Below, piece after piece: positions 8,824 through 19,492 of a stretch of 64,000 bases of DNA. Positions within the stretch are counted from its first letter, which is position 1. Every line of letters starts with the position of its first letter. The notes under the pieces were generated by a model, which saw only the letters and a list, made by a program, of their open reading frames with translations, was not told the origin of the DNA and ran no database searches. The DNA is from Streptomyces marincola (GTDB lineage: Bacteria > Actinomycetota > Actinomycetes > Streptomycetales > Streptomycetaceae): positions 1,049,001-1,113,000 of the forward strand of contig NZ_CP084541.1 in assembly GCF_020410765.1 (NCBI RefSeq). Direction: 5' to 3'. The position numbers and the translations under genes are program-made.

Positions 8824-8877
8824 CCTGACGCCCGCCCTGGGCCCCTCCTGACCCGAGGGCTCCGGGCGGGCGTCAGG
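8824..8877. terminator. Bidirectional terminator after ctaA
   Basis: A perfect 14-bp inverted repeat, CCTGACGCCCGCCC (8824-8837) with its complement at 8864-8877, lies between the convergent ctaA and the next gene. Confidence 0.8.
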
Positions 8878-8885
8878 CCGTCTCC

Positions 8886-9449
8886 TCACTCGCCACCGCC
8901 GCCACCACCACCGCCGTCCGCGCCCGCGCCGCCCGACCCCTCGGAACCGCCGGACGCCCCGTCCGCACCATGAGAGCCGCCGGAGCCGTCCGCGTCACCG
9001 GCGCCGTCCCGCCCCGCGCGTTCCGTCGCGTCGGGAACGGCCGCGGCGGGCGCCGCGCCGGCCGTCGCCTCGCCGGGGCCGCCGAGCTGGCTGCCCGCCA
9101 TCCGCTCCCACTCGTAGCGGCCGGTCCGCAGCCGCGCGGCCATCTCCCCGTCCAGCGCGTCCCTGAGCGGAACGCCCGCCCGGGCCGCCGCGGCGGCCAG
9201 CGCCGCGCGGTCCCGGTCGACCAGGTCGCCGAAGGCGCCGTCGGCGGCCACGAGCACCAGCCGGTGCCCGCGGAGACCGAGGTGGGCGACGTGGCCCTCG
9301 GCGCCGCCGCCGTGCGCGGCGGCGAAGGATCGGATGCGCTTGGTCAGCCGGGCCACGCGGCGTTCGTCCCGGCCGGCCTCACGGCTCCCTGCGGGGCCGG
9401 TGGCCTCCGGTGCGGCGGCGGGGGATTTCGCGGATTCAGCGTCAGCCAT
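8886..9449 (-). CDS. Conserved hypothetical protein with Gly-rich tail
   Basis: 187 aa, no family recognised. The central block (about residues 30-120) looks folded and contains VAHLGLRGHRLVLVAADGAFGDLVDRD, which predicts alternating strand and helix. The first 25 residues and the last 65 are Ala/Gly/Pro/Asp-rich and probably disordered, ending in a polyglycine run. No signal peptide or membrane segment. ATG 9449 lies 6 nt below a TAGGAT -10 box, so the mRNA is likely leaderless. It lies between the two haem A genes, but nothing ties it to haem synthesis. Confidence 0.75.
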   Translation of the reverse strand: MADAESAKSPAAAPEATGPAGSREAGRDERRVARLTKRIRSFAAAHGGGAEGHVAHLGLRGHRLVLVAADGAFGDLVDRDRAALAAAAARAGVPLRDALDGEMAARLRTGRYEWERMAGSQLGGPGEATAGAAPAAAVPDATERAGRDGAGDADGSGGSHGADGASGGSEGSGGAGADGGGGGGGGE

Positions 9450-9455
9450 GTCCGC

Positions 9456-9461
9456 ATCCTA
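9456..9461 (-). promoter_or_regulatory. Leaderless -10 box
   Basis: TAGGAT on the minus strand, 6 nt before ATG 9449. Confidence 0.55.
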
Positions 9462-9523
9462 CTGGCCGGTAGCCTCTTTGGCCCGAGGCCGCGGCGAGCG
9501 GAGCGGCCCGGGGGCCGCACCGG

Positions 9524-10471
9524 TCAGCGCAGGAACGGGTCGATCGCCACCGCGAGGAACACCACCGACACATAGGTGATGGACCAGTGGAAGAGGCGCA
9601 TCTCCTTCAGCTTCGCGCCCCGCTGCCCGGCGCGCGCCCGCGCCAGCAGGCTGTGCGCCTCCCACAGCCACCACCCGCCGGCCAGGCCCGCGACCACCGG
9701 GTAGAACCAGCCGGTGTAGCCGAGCGGCCACAGGGCCATCGAGACGAGGACCATCACCCAGCTGTAGACGACGATCTGCCGTGCGACGACCGTGTTGGCC
9801 GCGATCACCGGGAGCATGGGGACGCCCACCCGGGCGTAGTCCTCCTTGACCCGCATCGACAGCGGCCAGTAGTGCGGCGGCGTCCAGAAGAAGATGACGA
9901 GGAAGAGGATCACGGCCGCCCACGAGAGCGAGTTCGTGACCGAGGACCAGCCGATGAGCACCGGCAGGCATCCGGCGATGCCGCCCCACACGATGTTCTG
10001 CGCGGTGCGGCGCTTGAGCAGCATCGTGTACCCGAGCACGTAGAACAGCAGTGCGCCCAGCGCGAGGCCGGCCGACAGCCAGTTCACCGTCAGCCCGAAC
10101 CACAGCGTCGAGACCACGGCGAGCAGGATGCCGAACGCCAGGCACTCCCCCGGCCGCACGACTCCGGTCACCAGCGGCCGGTTGCGGGTGCGCTCCATGA
10201 GCGCGTCGATGTCGCGGTCGATGTACATGTTCAGCGCGTTCGCGCCGCCCGCCGAGAGGTAGCCGCCGAGGCAGGTGGCGAAGACCAGCCACAGGTCGGG
10301 CACGCCCTGCTCGGCGAGGAACATCACCGGAACGGTCGTGATGAGCAGCAGTTCGATGATGCGGGGCTTCGTCAGCGCGATGAACGCCTTGACCCGGTCT
10401 CCCGCCGTCCACTGGGCGGAATCCGGAACCGGCCCGGCCACGGGACGGGAATCGACGGCCGTCACGGACAC
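9524..10471 (-). CDS. ctaB: Protohaem IX farnesyltransferase CtaB (haem O synthase)
   Basis: UbiA-family membrane prenyltransferase that adds farnesyl to protohaem to make haem O, the substrate of CtaA. 315 aa with about nine hydrophobic helices. The prenyl-diphosphate site is NALNMYIDRDIDALMERTRN (N-x3-D-x3-D type), and the second conserved loop is MLLKRRTAQNIVWGG. GTG 10471 is the likely start; the first 20 residues are hydrophilic. It is divergent from tkt. Confidence 0.95.
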   Translation of the reverse strand: MSVTAVDSRPVAGPVPDSAQWTAGDRVKAFIALTKPRIIELLLITTVPVMFLAEQGVPDLWLVFATCLGGYLSAGGANALNMYIDRDIDALMERTRNRPLVTGVVRPGECLAFGILLAVVSTLWFGLTVNWLSAGLALGALLFYVLGYTMLLKRRTAQNIVWGGIAGCLPVLIGWSSVTNSLSWAAVILFLVIFFWTPPHYWPLSMRVKEDYARVGVPMLPVIAANTVVARQIVVYSWVMVLVSMALWPLGYTGWFYPVVAGLAGGWWLWEAHSLLARARAGQRGAKLKEMRLFHWSITYVSVVFLAVAIDPFLR

Positions 10472-10569
10472 CCCTGATCATGCGACATCAGCGATTGGCG
10501 CTGCGGGCGAAAGGGCGGGTCCCGGCCCCGGGCGGACCGGCGGCGGTCGGAACTCGCGCGTACGTCGTC

Positions 10570-10575
10570 ACTCTA
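10570..10575 (-). promoter_or_regulatory. Possible ctaB -10 box
   Basis: TAGAGT about 100 nt upstream of GTG 10471. No matching -35 is seen. Confidence 0.3.
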
Positions 10576-10709
10576 GACGCCCGGCTTGCCCACCTTGGCG
10601 GCGGGGTACCGCTGCGGGGGCGCCCGTGTCGGCGCTCACACCGGGGAACGCGCCCGGAGGGCGCGACGCAGCGGCACGGCGCCGGGAGCCGCCCGCACGC
10701 CGTTCCCCG

Positions 10710-10786
10710 CCCTGGCCCCACCCTGACCACGACCTGACCACGCCCTCACCACGACCTGGACGCGACCCGACTGCGACCTGACATCG
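10710..10786. repeat. Seven tandem 11-bp direct repeats upstream of tkt
   Basis: Seven 11-bp units follow without gaps. The best two are ccctgaccacg and acctgaccacg; the others are ccctggcccca, ccctcaccacg, acctggacgcg, acccgactgcg and acctgacatcg. The exact 11-bp period puts every unit on the same DNA face, as in the binding sites of OmpR/PhoB-type and SARP regulators. The array ends 36 bp before the putative tkt -10. Confidence 0.75.
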
Positions 10787-10822
10787 GAGCCCGTCCCCCC
10801 GGGTCGGCCGGCCCGCCGGAGG

Positions 10823-10828
10823 TAGGCT
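10823..10828 (+). promoter_or_regulatory. Possible tkt operon -10 box
   Basis: TAGGCT about 87 nt before GTG 10915. No clear -35 is seen, which would fit activator dependence. Confidence 0.4.
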
Positions 10829-10914
10829 CGACAGCGCCCGTGAGCCGTATCCGCCACCCGGCGGAGAGGCCCCATCACCGGCCTGCCTTATGCGGAGAGG
10901 AGCCCTGACGCAGG

Positions 10915-12984
<2,070 letters not shown>

Positions 12985-13019
12985 CACCGGTACACGAGAC
13001 AGCAGGAGAAGCGAATCCC

Positions 13020-14138
13020 ATGACCGACGCACTGAAGCGCCTCTCGCAGGAGGGTGTCGCGATCTGGCTGGACGACCTGTCCCGCTCGATGATCACGTCC
13101 GGAAGCCTCGGCGAACTGCTCGACCAGCAGCACGTCGTGGGGGTCACCACGAACCCCTCGATCTTCCAGAAGGCGATCTCCGCCGGCGAGGGCTACGAGG
13201 AGCAGCTGGCCGATCTGGCCGCGCGCCGGGTCACGGTGGAGGAGGCGGTGCGCATGATCACCACCGCCGATGTCCGGGACGCGGCCGACGTGCTGCGCCC
13301 GGTCTACGAGGCCACGGGCGGGCTCGACGGCCGGGTGTCCATCGAGGTCGACCCGCGCCTGGCGCACAACACGCGCGCCACCGTGGCCGAGGCCAAGCAG
13401 CTGGCGTGGCTGGTCGACCGGCCCAACACGTTCATCAAGATCCCGGCGACCCGGGCCGGGCTGCCCGCGATCACCGAGACCATCGCCCGGGGCATCAGCG
13501 TCAACGTGACGCTGATCTTCTCGCTTGAGCGCTACCGCGAGGTGATGGAGGCGTACCAGGCGGGTCTGGAACAGGCGCAGGCCAAGGGCCTCGACCTGTC
13601 GACGATCTACTCGGTGGCGTCGTTCTTCGTGTCCCGCGTGGACACCGAGATCGACAAGCGGCTGGCGGCCATCGGCACCGAGCAGGCCACCGCGCTGCGC
13701 GGCAAGGCCGCCGTCGCGAACGCCAGGCTCGCCTTCCAGGCGTACGAGGAGGTCATCTCCGGCGAACGCTGGCAGGTGCTCTCCCGGGCCGGCGCCAACC
13801 CGCAGCGCCCGCTGTGGGCGTCCACCGGCGTCAAGGACCCGGCCTACGCCGACACGCTGTACGTCACCGAGCTGGTGGCCCCCGGCACCGTCAACACCAT
13901 GCCGGACGCCACGCTGCGGGCCACGGAGGACCACGGCGAGATCACGGGGAACACCGTGGGCGGCACCTACGAGCAGGCCCGCGCCGACCTGGACGCGCTT
14001 GAGCGGGTCGGCGTGTCCTACGACGACGTGGTGCAGCTGCTTGAGGACGAGGGCGTGGAGAAGTTCGAGACGGCCTGGACCGGGCTGCTCGACTCCACGC
14101 AGGCCGAGCTGGAGCGTCTGGCCGGCGGGGAGGACTGA
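13020..14138 (+). CDS. tal: Transaldolase
   Basis: Class I aldolase-type enzyme that transfers dihydroxyacetone units between sedoheptulose-7-phosphate and glyceraldehyde-3-phosphate. 372 aa, the length of the long actinobacterial type. TTNPSIFQKAI marks the N-terminal active-site loop, and the Schiff-base lysine lies in NTFIKIPATRAG, followed by GISVNVTLIFSLERY. ATG 13020 lies 35 nt after the tkt stop, below a GGAGAAG ribosome binding site, and is chosen because this is where family similarity begins. Confidence 0.96.
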   Translation: MTDALKRLSQEGVAIWLDDLSRSMITSGSLGELLDQQHVVGVTTNPSIFQKAISAGEGYEEQLADLAARRVTVEEAVRMITTADVRDAADVLRPVYEATGGLDGRVSIEVDPRLAHNTRATVAEAKQLAWLVDRPNTFIKIPATRAGLPAITETIARGISVNVTLIFSLERYREVMEAYQAGLEQAQAKGLDLSTIYSVASFFVSRVDTEIDKRLAAIGTEQATALRGKAAVANARLAFQAYEEVISGERWQVLSRAGANPQRPLWASTGVKDPAYADTLYVTELVAPGTVNTMPDATLRATEDHGEITGNTVGGTYEQARADLDALERVGVSYDDVVQLLEDEGVEKFETAWTGLLDSTQAELERLAGGED

Positions 14139-14144
14139 ACACCG

Positions 14145-15680
14145 GTGAGCGGCAGCGCGAACCACATCAACCCCCTGCGTTCGTCGCAGGACCGGCGGCT
14201 CCCGCGCATCGCGGGGCCGTCGGGCCTGGTCATCTTCGGCGTCACCGGTGACCTGTCCCGCAAGAAGCTCATGCCCGCCGTGTACGACCTCGCGAACCGG
14301 GGGCTGCTGCCGCCGGGCTTCTCCCTGGTGGGCTTCGCCCGCAGGGAGTGGGCGGACGAGGACTTCTGCGCCGTCGTCCACGAGTCCGTCAAGCGGTACG
14401 CGCGCACGCCGTTCCGCGAGGAGGTGTGGCGCCAGCTGGCCGACGGGATGCGGTTCGTCTCGGGGACCTTCGACGACGACGACGCGTTCGTCAACCTCCG
14501 CGGGACGATCGACGCCCTGGACAAGGAGCGCGGCACGGGCGGGAACTTCGCCTTCTACCTGTCGGTGCCGCCCAAGTTCTTCCCCAAGGTCGTGCAGCAG
14601 CTCAAGCGGCACGGCCTGTCGGACCCGCCCGCCGACTCCTGGCGGCGCGCGGTCATCGAGAAGCCGTTCGGGCACGACCTGGCCTCGGCGCAGCAGCTGA
14701 ACCAGGTGGTGCACGAGGTCTTCCCGCCGCACGAGGTCTTCCGCATCGACCACTACCTGGGGAAGGAGACGGTGCAGAACATCCTGGCCCTGCGGTTCGC
14801 CAACACGATGTTCGAGCCGATCTGGAACCGGTCGTACGTGGACCACGTGCAGATCACGATGGGTGAGGACATCGGCATCGGGGGCCGGGCCGGCTACTAC
14901 GACGGCATCGGCTCGGCGCGCGACGTCATCCAGAACCACCTGCTCCAGCTGCTCGCGCTGACCGCGATGGAGGAGCCGACCTCCTTCGACGCGGACGCGC
15001 TGGTGACGGAGAAGCTGAAGGTGCTCGACGCGGTGAAGCTGCCGGAGGACCTGGGCCGGCACACCGTGCGCGGGCAGTACACCGCGGGCTGGCAGGGCGG
15101 CCAGAAGGTGGCCGGCTACCTGGAGGAGGAAGGCATCGACCCGGCCTCCGTGACCGACACCTACGCGGCGATGCGGCTGGAGATCGACAACCGCCGCTGG
15201 GCGGGCGTGCCGTTCTACCTGCGCACCGGCAAGCGGCTCGGCCGGCGCGTGACGGAGATCGCGGTGGTGTTCCAGACGGCGCCCTACTCGCCGTTCGACA
15301 CCACCGACACCCAGGAACTGGGGCACAACGCCCTGGTCATCCGCGTGCAGCCGGACGAGGGCGTCACCGTGCGCTTCGGTTCCAAGGTGCCGGGCACGCA
15401 GATGGAGATCAGGGACGTCACCATGGACTTCGCCTACGGCGAGTCGTTCACGGAGTCGAGCCCCGAGGCGTACGAGCGGCTGCTGCTCGACCTGCTGCTC
15501 GGTGACGCCAACCTCTTCCCCCGGCACCAGGAGGTCGAGCGTTCCTGGGAGATCCTCGACCCGATCGAGGAGTTCTGGGCGGAGCACGGCAGGCCGGAGC
15601 CGTACACGGCGGGCACCTGGGGCCCCAAGGCGGCGGATGAGATGCTCGGGCGCGACGGACGGAGCTGGCGACGGCCATGA
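14145..15680 (+). CDS. zwf: Glucose-6-phosphate 1-dehydrogenase
   Basis: First enzyme of the oxidative pentose phosphate branch; it oxidises glucose-6-phosphate with NADP to 6-phosphogluconolactone. 511 aa, usual length. The nucleotide-binding motif is IFGVTGDLSRKKLMPA, and the substrate motif RIDHYLGKETVQN carries the catalytic region; EKPFGHDL is also conserved. GTG 14145 is 6 nt after the tal stop, with a GGGGAGGA site inside the end of tal. Its stop overlaps the opcA start (ATGA). Confidence 0.97.
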   Translation: MSGSANHINPLRSSQDRRLPRIAGPSGLVIFGVTGDLSRKKLMPAVYDLANRGLLPPGFSLVGFARREWADEDFCAVVHESVKRYARTPFREEVWRQLADGMRFVSGTFDDDDAFVNLRGTIDALDKERGTGGNFAFYLSVPPKFFPKVVQQLKRHGLSDPPADSWRRAVIEKPFGHDLASAQQLNQVVHEVFPPHEVFRIDHYLGKETVQNILALRFANTMFEPIWNRSYVDHVQITMGEDIGIGGRAGYYDGIGSARDVIQNHLLQLLALTAMEEPTSFDADALVTEKLKVLDAVKLPEDLGRHTVRGQYTAGWQGGQKVAGYLEEEGIDPASVTDTYAAMRLEIDNRRWAGVPFYLRTGKRLGRRVTEIAVVFQTAPYSPFDTTDTQELGHNALVIRVQPDEGVTVRFGSKVPGTQMEIRDVTMDFAYGESFTESSPEAYERLLLDLLLGDANLFPRHQEVERSWEILDPIEEFWAEHGRPEPYTAGTWGPKAADEMLGRDGRSWRRP

Positions 15681-16792
15681 ACATCGACCTGACGGACACC
15701 ACGTCGAGCCAGATCAACGCGGCTCTGGTCAAGGCACGGCGAGCAGTCGGCTCGACCGTGGGCATGGTGCTCACCCTGGTCGTCGTGACGGACGAGGGAA
15801 ACCACTACGACGCGCTGAAGGCGGCGAGCGACGCCTCCAAGGAGCACCCGTCGCGCATCCTGGTCGTCATCAAACGCCCGGGGCGCTCGCCGCGCGAGCG
15901 CGCTTCCGCCAGGCTCGACGCCGAGGTGCGTGTCGGCGGCGACGTCGGCAACGGCGAGACGGTCCTGCTTCGGCTGCGCGGCGAACTGGCGGCGCACGCC
16001 CACAGCGTCGTGCTGCCGCTGCTGCTGCCGGACGCCCCGGTGGTGGTGTGGTGGCCCGAGGAGGCGCCGGAACGGCCGGCGGAGGATCTGCTCGGCGCCC
16101 TGGCGCAGCGGCGGATCACCGACACGGCCGCCGCGGAGGACCCGGTGGCGGCCCTGTGCCGGCAGGCGGAGGTGTACGCGCCGGGCGACACCGACCTGGC
16201 ATGGACCAGGGTCACCCCCTGGCGCAGTGTGCTCGCGGCGGCCCTGGACCAGAAGCACACGGAGATCGTCTCGGCCGAGGTGGAGGGCGAGGAGCACAAC
16301 GCGAGCACGGAACTGCTCGCGCTGTGGCTCGCCGAACGCCTGTGCGTGCCCGTGGAGCGGGTGATCTCGCCGGGACCCGGCATCACCGCCGTCCGGCTGA
16401 ACGTGGCGGACGGCGTGATCCGCCTCGACCGCCCCAGCGGTTCCCTCGCCACCCTCGCCGTGCCGGGCCAGCCCGACCGGCAGGTGGCCCTGCACCGGCG
16501 CAGCACGGCCGAGCTGATCGCCGAGGAGCTGCGCCGTCTCGACCCGGACGAGGCGTACGCCCAGGCGGTACGGCACGGCGTCGGCCAGCTGCACAAGCGG
16601 CGCGGCGGGACGAGCACCGCGCCGGACGGGTCGGCGGGCGCGCCGGGCACCGAGCGGCCCGTGGCCGGGAAGGGCGCGGCCGGTTCCGGCAAGGGAGCGG
16701 CCGGCGGCCCGCAGGGGAAGCCGGAGCAGAAGTCCGAGCAGAAGCCCGCGCAGGGGAGCAAGGGCGGCAGGAAGGCGGAGCAGCCGTCATGA
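15677..16792 (+). CDS. opcA: Glucose-6-phosphate dehydrogenase assembly protein OpcA
   Basis: OpcA is needed for assembly and activity of glucose-6-phosphate dehydrogenase in cyanobacteria and many actinobacteria. 371 aa. The conserved body ends near residue 310. The last about 60 residues are a Gly/Lys/Gln/Ser-rich tail (KGAAGSGKGAAGGPQGKPEQ) with no obvious structure. The placement between zwf and pgl, with 4-nt and 3-nt overlaps on either side, ties its dose to the enzyme it assists. Confidence 0.94.
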   Translation: MNIDLTDTTSSQINAALVKARRAVGSTVGMVLTLVVVTDEGNHYDALKAASDASKEHPSRILVVIKRPGRSPRERASARLDAEVRVGGDVGNGETVLLRLRGELAAHAHSVVLPLLLPDAPVVVWWPEEAPERPAEDLLGALAQRRITDTAAAEDPVAALCRQAEVYAPGDTDLAWTRVTPWRSVLAAALDQKHTEIVSAEVEGEEHNASTELLALWLAERLCVPVERVISPGPGITAVRLNVADGVIRLDRPSGSLATLAVPGQPDRQVALHRRSTAELIAEELRRLDPDEAYAQAVRHGVGQLHKRRGGTSTAPDGSAGAPGTERPVAGKGAAGSGKGAAGGPQGKPEQKSEQKPAQGSKGGRKAEQPS

Positions 16793-17541
16793 CGCCCACG
16801 CCGCCCCCCGGGCTCTCGGTCGTGATCCACCGCGACAAGGAGCTGCTCGCGCACGCGGCGGCGGCCCGGCTCGTCACCGCCCTGGCCGACGCCCAGGCCG
16901 CGGGCGGCGCGGCCTCTGTGGTGCTGACCGGCGGGCGCAACGGGAACGGCCTGCTGGCCGCGCTCGCGGCCTCGCCGGCCAGGGACGCGGTGGACTGGGG
17001 CCGGCTCGACGTGTGGTGGGGGGACGAGCGCTTCCTGCCGCACGGCCACCAGGACCGCAACGACACCCAGGCCAGGGCGGCACTGCTCGACGCGGTGCCG
17101 CTCGACCCGGAACGGGTCCATCCGATGCCGGCGTCCGACGGCCGTTTCGGGGACGACCCGGAGGCGGCCGCGGCCGGCTACGCGGAGGAACTGGCCGCCG
17201 CGGCAGGCCCGTTCGACGTGCTGCTGCTCGGCGTCGGGCCGGACACGCACGTCGCTTCGCTGTTCCCCGGGCACGCCGCCACCGGCGTCGCCGACCGGAC
17301 CGTCGTCGCGGTCCGTGAGGCGCCCAAGCCGCCGCCCACGCGCCTGTCGCTCACCCTGCCGGTGATCAACTCGGCGCGCGAGGTGTGGTTGCTCGCCGCC
17401 GGGGAGGACAAGGCGGAGGCGGTGGGCACGGCGCTCGGCCCCGAGGGCCGTGCGAGCGGTGCGCCCGCCGCCGCCGTGGCCGGCGAGCGCACGCTGTGGC
17501 TGCTCGACGAGGCCGCGGCGGCCCGCCTGCCGGGGGCCTGA
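16789..17541 (+). CDS. pgl: 6-phosphogluconolactonase
   Basis: Hydrolyses 6-phosphogluconolactone, the product of Zwf. 250 aa, DevB-type. Family blocks: VVLTGGRNGNGLLAAL, the DVWWGDERFLP motif, LLLGVGPDTHVASLFPGH and PKPPPTRLSLTLPVINSAREV. ATG 16789 overlaps the opcA stop (ATGA). Last gene of the operon, followed by a terminator hairpin and the convergent pgi. Confidence 0.95.
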   Translation: MTPTPPPGLSVVIHRDKELLAHAAAARLVTALADAQAAGGAASVVLTGGRNGNGLLAALAASPARDAVDWGRLDVWWGDERFLPHGHQDRNDTQARAALLDAVPLDPERVHPMPASDGRFGDDPEAAAAGYAEELAAAAGPFDVLLLGVGPDTHVASLFPGHAATGVADRTVVAVREAPKPPPTRLSLTLPVINSAREVWLLAAGEDKAEAVGTALGPEGRASGAPAAAVAGERTLWLLDEAAAARLPGA

Positions 17542-17566
17542 CGGCCCGGGCGCCGGGCCCGGGCCG
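17542..17566. terminator. Terminator between pgl and pgi
   Basis: A 10-bp G/C stem, CGGCCCGGGC pairing with GCCCGGGCCG, with a 5-nt loop. It begins at the pgl stop, between convergent genes. Confidence 0.7.
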
Positions 17567-17593
17567 CCTCCCCCTCGCGGGGACGGCCCGGGC

Positions 17594-19246
17594 TCAGCGC
17601 CCGCGCAGCTCGCGGTACGTGGCGACCAGCGACGCCGTGGAGGCGTCGAGCCCGGCCACCTCGCCGCCCTCGGTGAGAGCCGGCTCGACGCGCTTGGCGA
17701 GCACCTTGCCCAGCTCGACGCCCCACTGGTCGAAGGAGTCGATGTCCCACACCGCGCCCTGGACGAACACCTTGTGCTCGTAGAGCGCGACGAGCTGCCC
17801 GAGAACGGACGGCGTCAGCTCGCGGGCGAGGATCGTGGTGGTGGGCCGGTTCCCGGGGAAGGTGCGGTGCGGCACCAGTTCCTCCGCGACTCCTTCGGCC
17901 CGAACCTCGTCGGCGGTCTTGCCGAAGGCGAGCGCCTGCCCCTGCGCGAACAGGTTGGCCATCAGCAGGTCGTGCTGGGCCGCGAGGTCGTCGCTCAGCT
18001 CCGCGACGGGCCGTGCGAAGCCGATGAGGTCGGCGGGAATGACCTTGGTGCCCTGGTGGAGCAGCTGGTAGTAGGCGTGCTGCCCGTTCGTGCCCGGGGT
18101 GCCCCACACGACGGGTCCCGTCTGCCAGGCGACGGGGCGGCCCTGCCGGTCGACGTACTTCCCGTTGGACTCCATGTCCAGCTGCTGGAGGTAGGCGGTG
18201 AAGCGGGACAGGTAGTGGCTGTAGGGCAGGACGGCGTGCGACTGGGCGTCGAAGAACGCGCCGTACCAGACGCCGAGCAGGCCGAGCAGCAGCGGCGCGT
18301 TCTCCTCGAACGGCGCGGTCCTGAAGTGCTCGTCGACCAGCCGGAATCCGTCGAGCATCTCGCGGAACCGGTCGGGACCGATCGCGACCATGAGGGAGAG
18401 GCCGATGGCCGAGTCGTACGAGTACCGGCCGCCGACCCAGTCCCAGAACTCGAACATGTTGGCCGTGTCGATGCCGAACTCGGCGACCTTCCCGGCGTTG
18501 GTCGACACCGCGACGAAGTGCCGTGCGACGGCGGCGCTGTCGCCGCCGAGCCCGTCGAGCAGCCAGCGGCGCGCGGACGTGGCGTTGGTGATGGTCTCGA
18601 TGGTCGTGAACGTCTTGGAGGCCACGACGAACAGGGTCTCGGCCGGGTCGAGGTCGCGCACGGCCTCGTGCAGGTCGGCGCCGTCCACGTTGGAGACGAA
18701 GCGGAACGCCAGGTCCCGCGCCGTGTAGGGGCGCAGCACCTCGTACGCCATCGCGGGGCCGAGGTCGGAGCCGCCGATGCCGATGTTGACGACCGTGCGG
18801 ATGCGCCGGCCGGTGTGGCCCTTCCACTCCCCCGACCGCACCCGCTCCGCGAAGTCCGCCATGCGGTCGAGCACGGCGTGCACCGCGGGCACGACGTTCT
18901 CGCCGTCCACCTCGACGACCGCGTCCGCGGGTGCCCGCAGCGCGGTGTGCAGGACGGCGCGGTCCTCGGTCACGTTGATGCGCTCCCCGCGGAACATGGC
19001 GTCCCGCAGACCGGCCACGCCCGTCGCGGTCGCGAGCCGCCGGAGCAGCGCGAGGGTCTCGTCCGTCACGAGCTGCTTGGAGTAGTCGATGTGCAGGTCC
19101 CCGACCCGCAGGACGTACCGCCCGGCCCGGTCCGGGTCCCGCTCGAACAGCTCGCGCAGGTGCACCTCCCCCAGCTCGTCGCGGTGCTTGCCCAGCGCGC
19201 TCCACTCGGTCATCCGATCGAGCCTGTCTCGGCCGGCCACGTTCAT
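17594..19246 (-). CDS. pgi: Glucose-6-phosphate isomerase
   Basis: Interconverts glucose-6-phosphate and fructose-6-phosphate, linking the pentose pathway to glycolysis. 550 aa from ATG 19246. Signature blocks are IGIGGSDLGPAMAYEVLRPY, VASKTFTTIETI and the second signature in FDQWGVELGKVLAKRV. ATG 19246 is chosen for family length and the GAGGGCGAG ribosome binding site directly before it. The frame continues upstream to TTG 19354, which would add an atypical head. Single-gene unit. Confidence 0.96.
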   Translation of the reverse strand: MNVAGRDRLDRMTEWSALGKHRDELGEVHLRELFERDPDRAGRYVLRVGDLHIDYSKQLVTDETLALLRRLATATGVAGLRDAMFRGERINVTEDRAVLHTALRAPADAVVEVDGENVVPAVHAVLDRMADFAERVRSGEWKGHTGRRIRTVVNIGIGGSDLGPAMAYEVLRPYTARDLAFRFVSNVDGADLHEAVRDLDPAETLFVVASKTFTTIETITNATSARRWLLDGLGGDSAAVARHFVAVSTNAGKVAEFGIDTANMFEFWDWVGGRYSYDSAIGLSLMVAIGPDRFREMLDGFRLVDEHFRTAPFEENAPLLLGLLGVWYGAFFDAQSHAVLPYSHYLSRFTAYLQQLDMESNGKYVDRQGRPVAWQTGPVVWGTPGTNGQHAYYQLLHQGTKVIPADLIGFARPVAELSDDLAAQHDLLMANLFAQGQALAFGKTADEVRAEGVAEELVPHRTFPGNRPTTTILARELTPSVLGQLVALYEHKVFVQGAVWDIDSFDQWGVELGKVLAKRVEPALTEGGEVAGLDASTASLVATYRELRGR

Positions 19247-19357
19247 CTCGCCCTCAGCCCATCCGTCGCAGTGAAGTTTCCAGGCCGGTCCCACGCCGGG
19301 GCCCGCCTTCGCGAGGAGCCGCCCGGCTCGCTGATCGAACGCCCCTCTTGACAACGG

Positions 19358-19363
19358 ACCCTA
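19358..19363 (-). promoter_or_regulatory. Possible pgi -10 box
   Basis: TAGGGT on the minus strand would give a leader of about 105 nt to ATG 19246. No good -35 is seen. Confidence 0.35.
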
Positions 19364-19414
19364 GTCGATCGCCGCCGCGCCACCGCCGGACGGCCGGGCC
19401 GGGACGCGGCCGGC

Positions 19415-19477
19415 CCCGGACACGCGACCGGCCAGTGGGCGCCGTGCGGCGTGCCACTGGCCGGTCGCGTGTTCGGG
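19415..19477 (-). terminator. Strong hairpin terminator after the rbpA-family gene
   Basis: A perfect 19-bp inverted repeat (19420-19438 with 19454-19472), extendable to 24 pairs with one G-T, around a 15-nt loop. It lies 16 nt below the rbpA-family stop on the minus strand. Confidence 0.85.
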
Positions 19478-19492
19478 CCGGTCGTGCCCCCG

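Larger units (their letters stand above)
10472..10914. other. Intergenic region between ctaB and tkt
   Basis: 443 bases without a supported gene, between divergent genes. It holds a possible ctaB -10 (TAGAGT on the minus strand, 10570-10575), a seven-unit 11-bp tandem array, a possible tkt -10 (TAGGCT, 10823-10828) and the tkt ribosome binding site GGAGAGGAG just before 10903. Confidence 0.7.
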
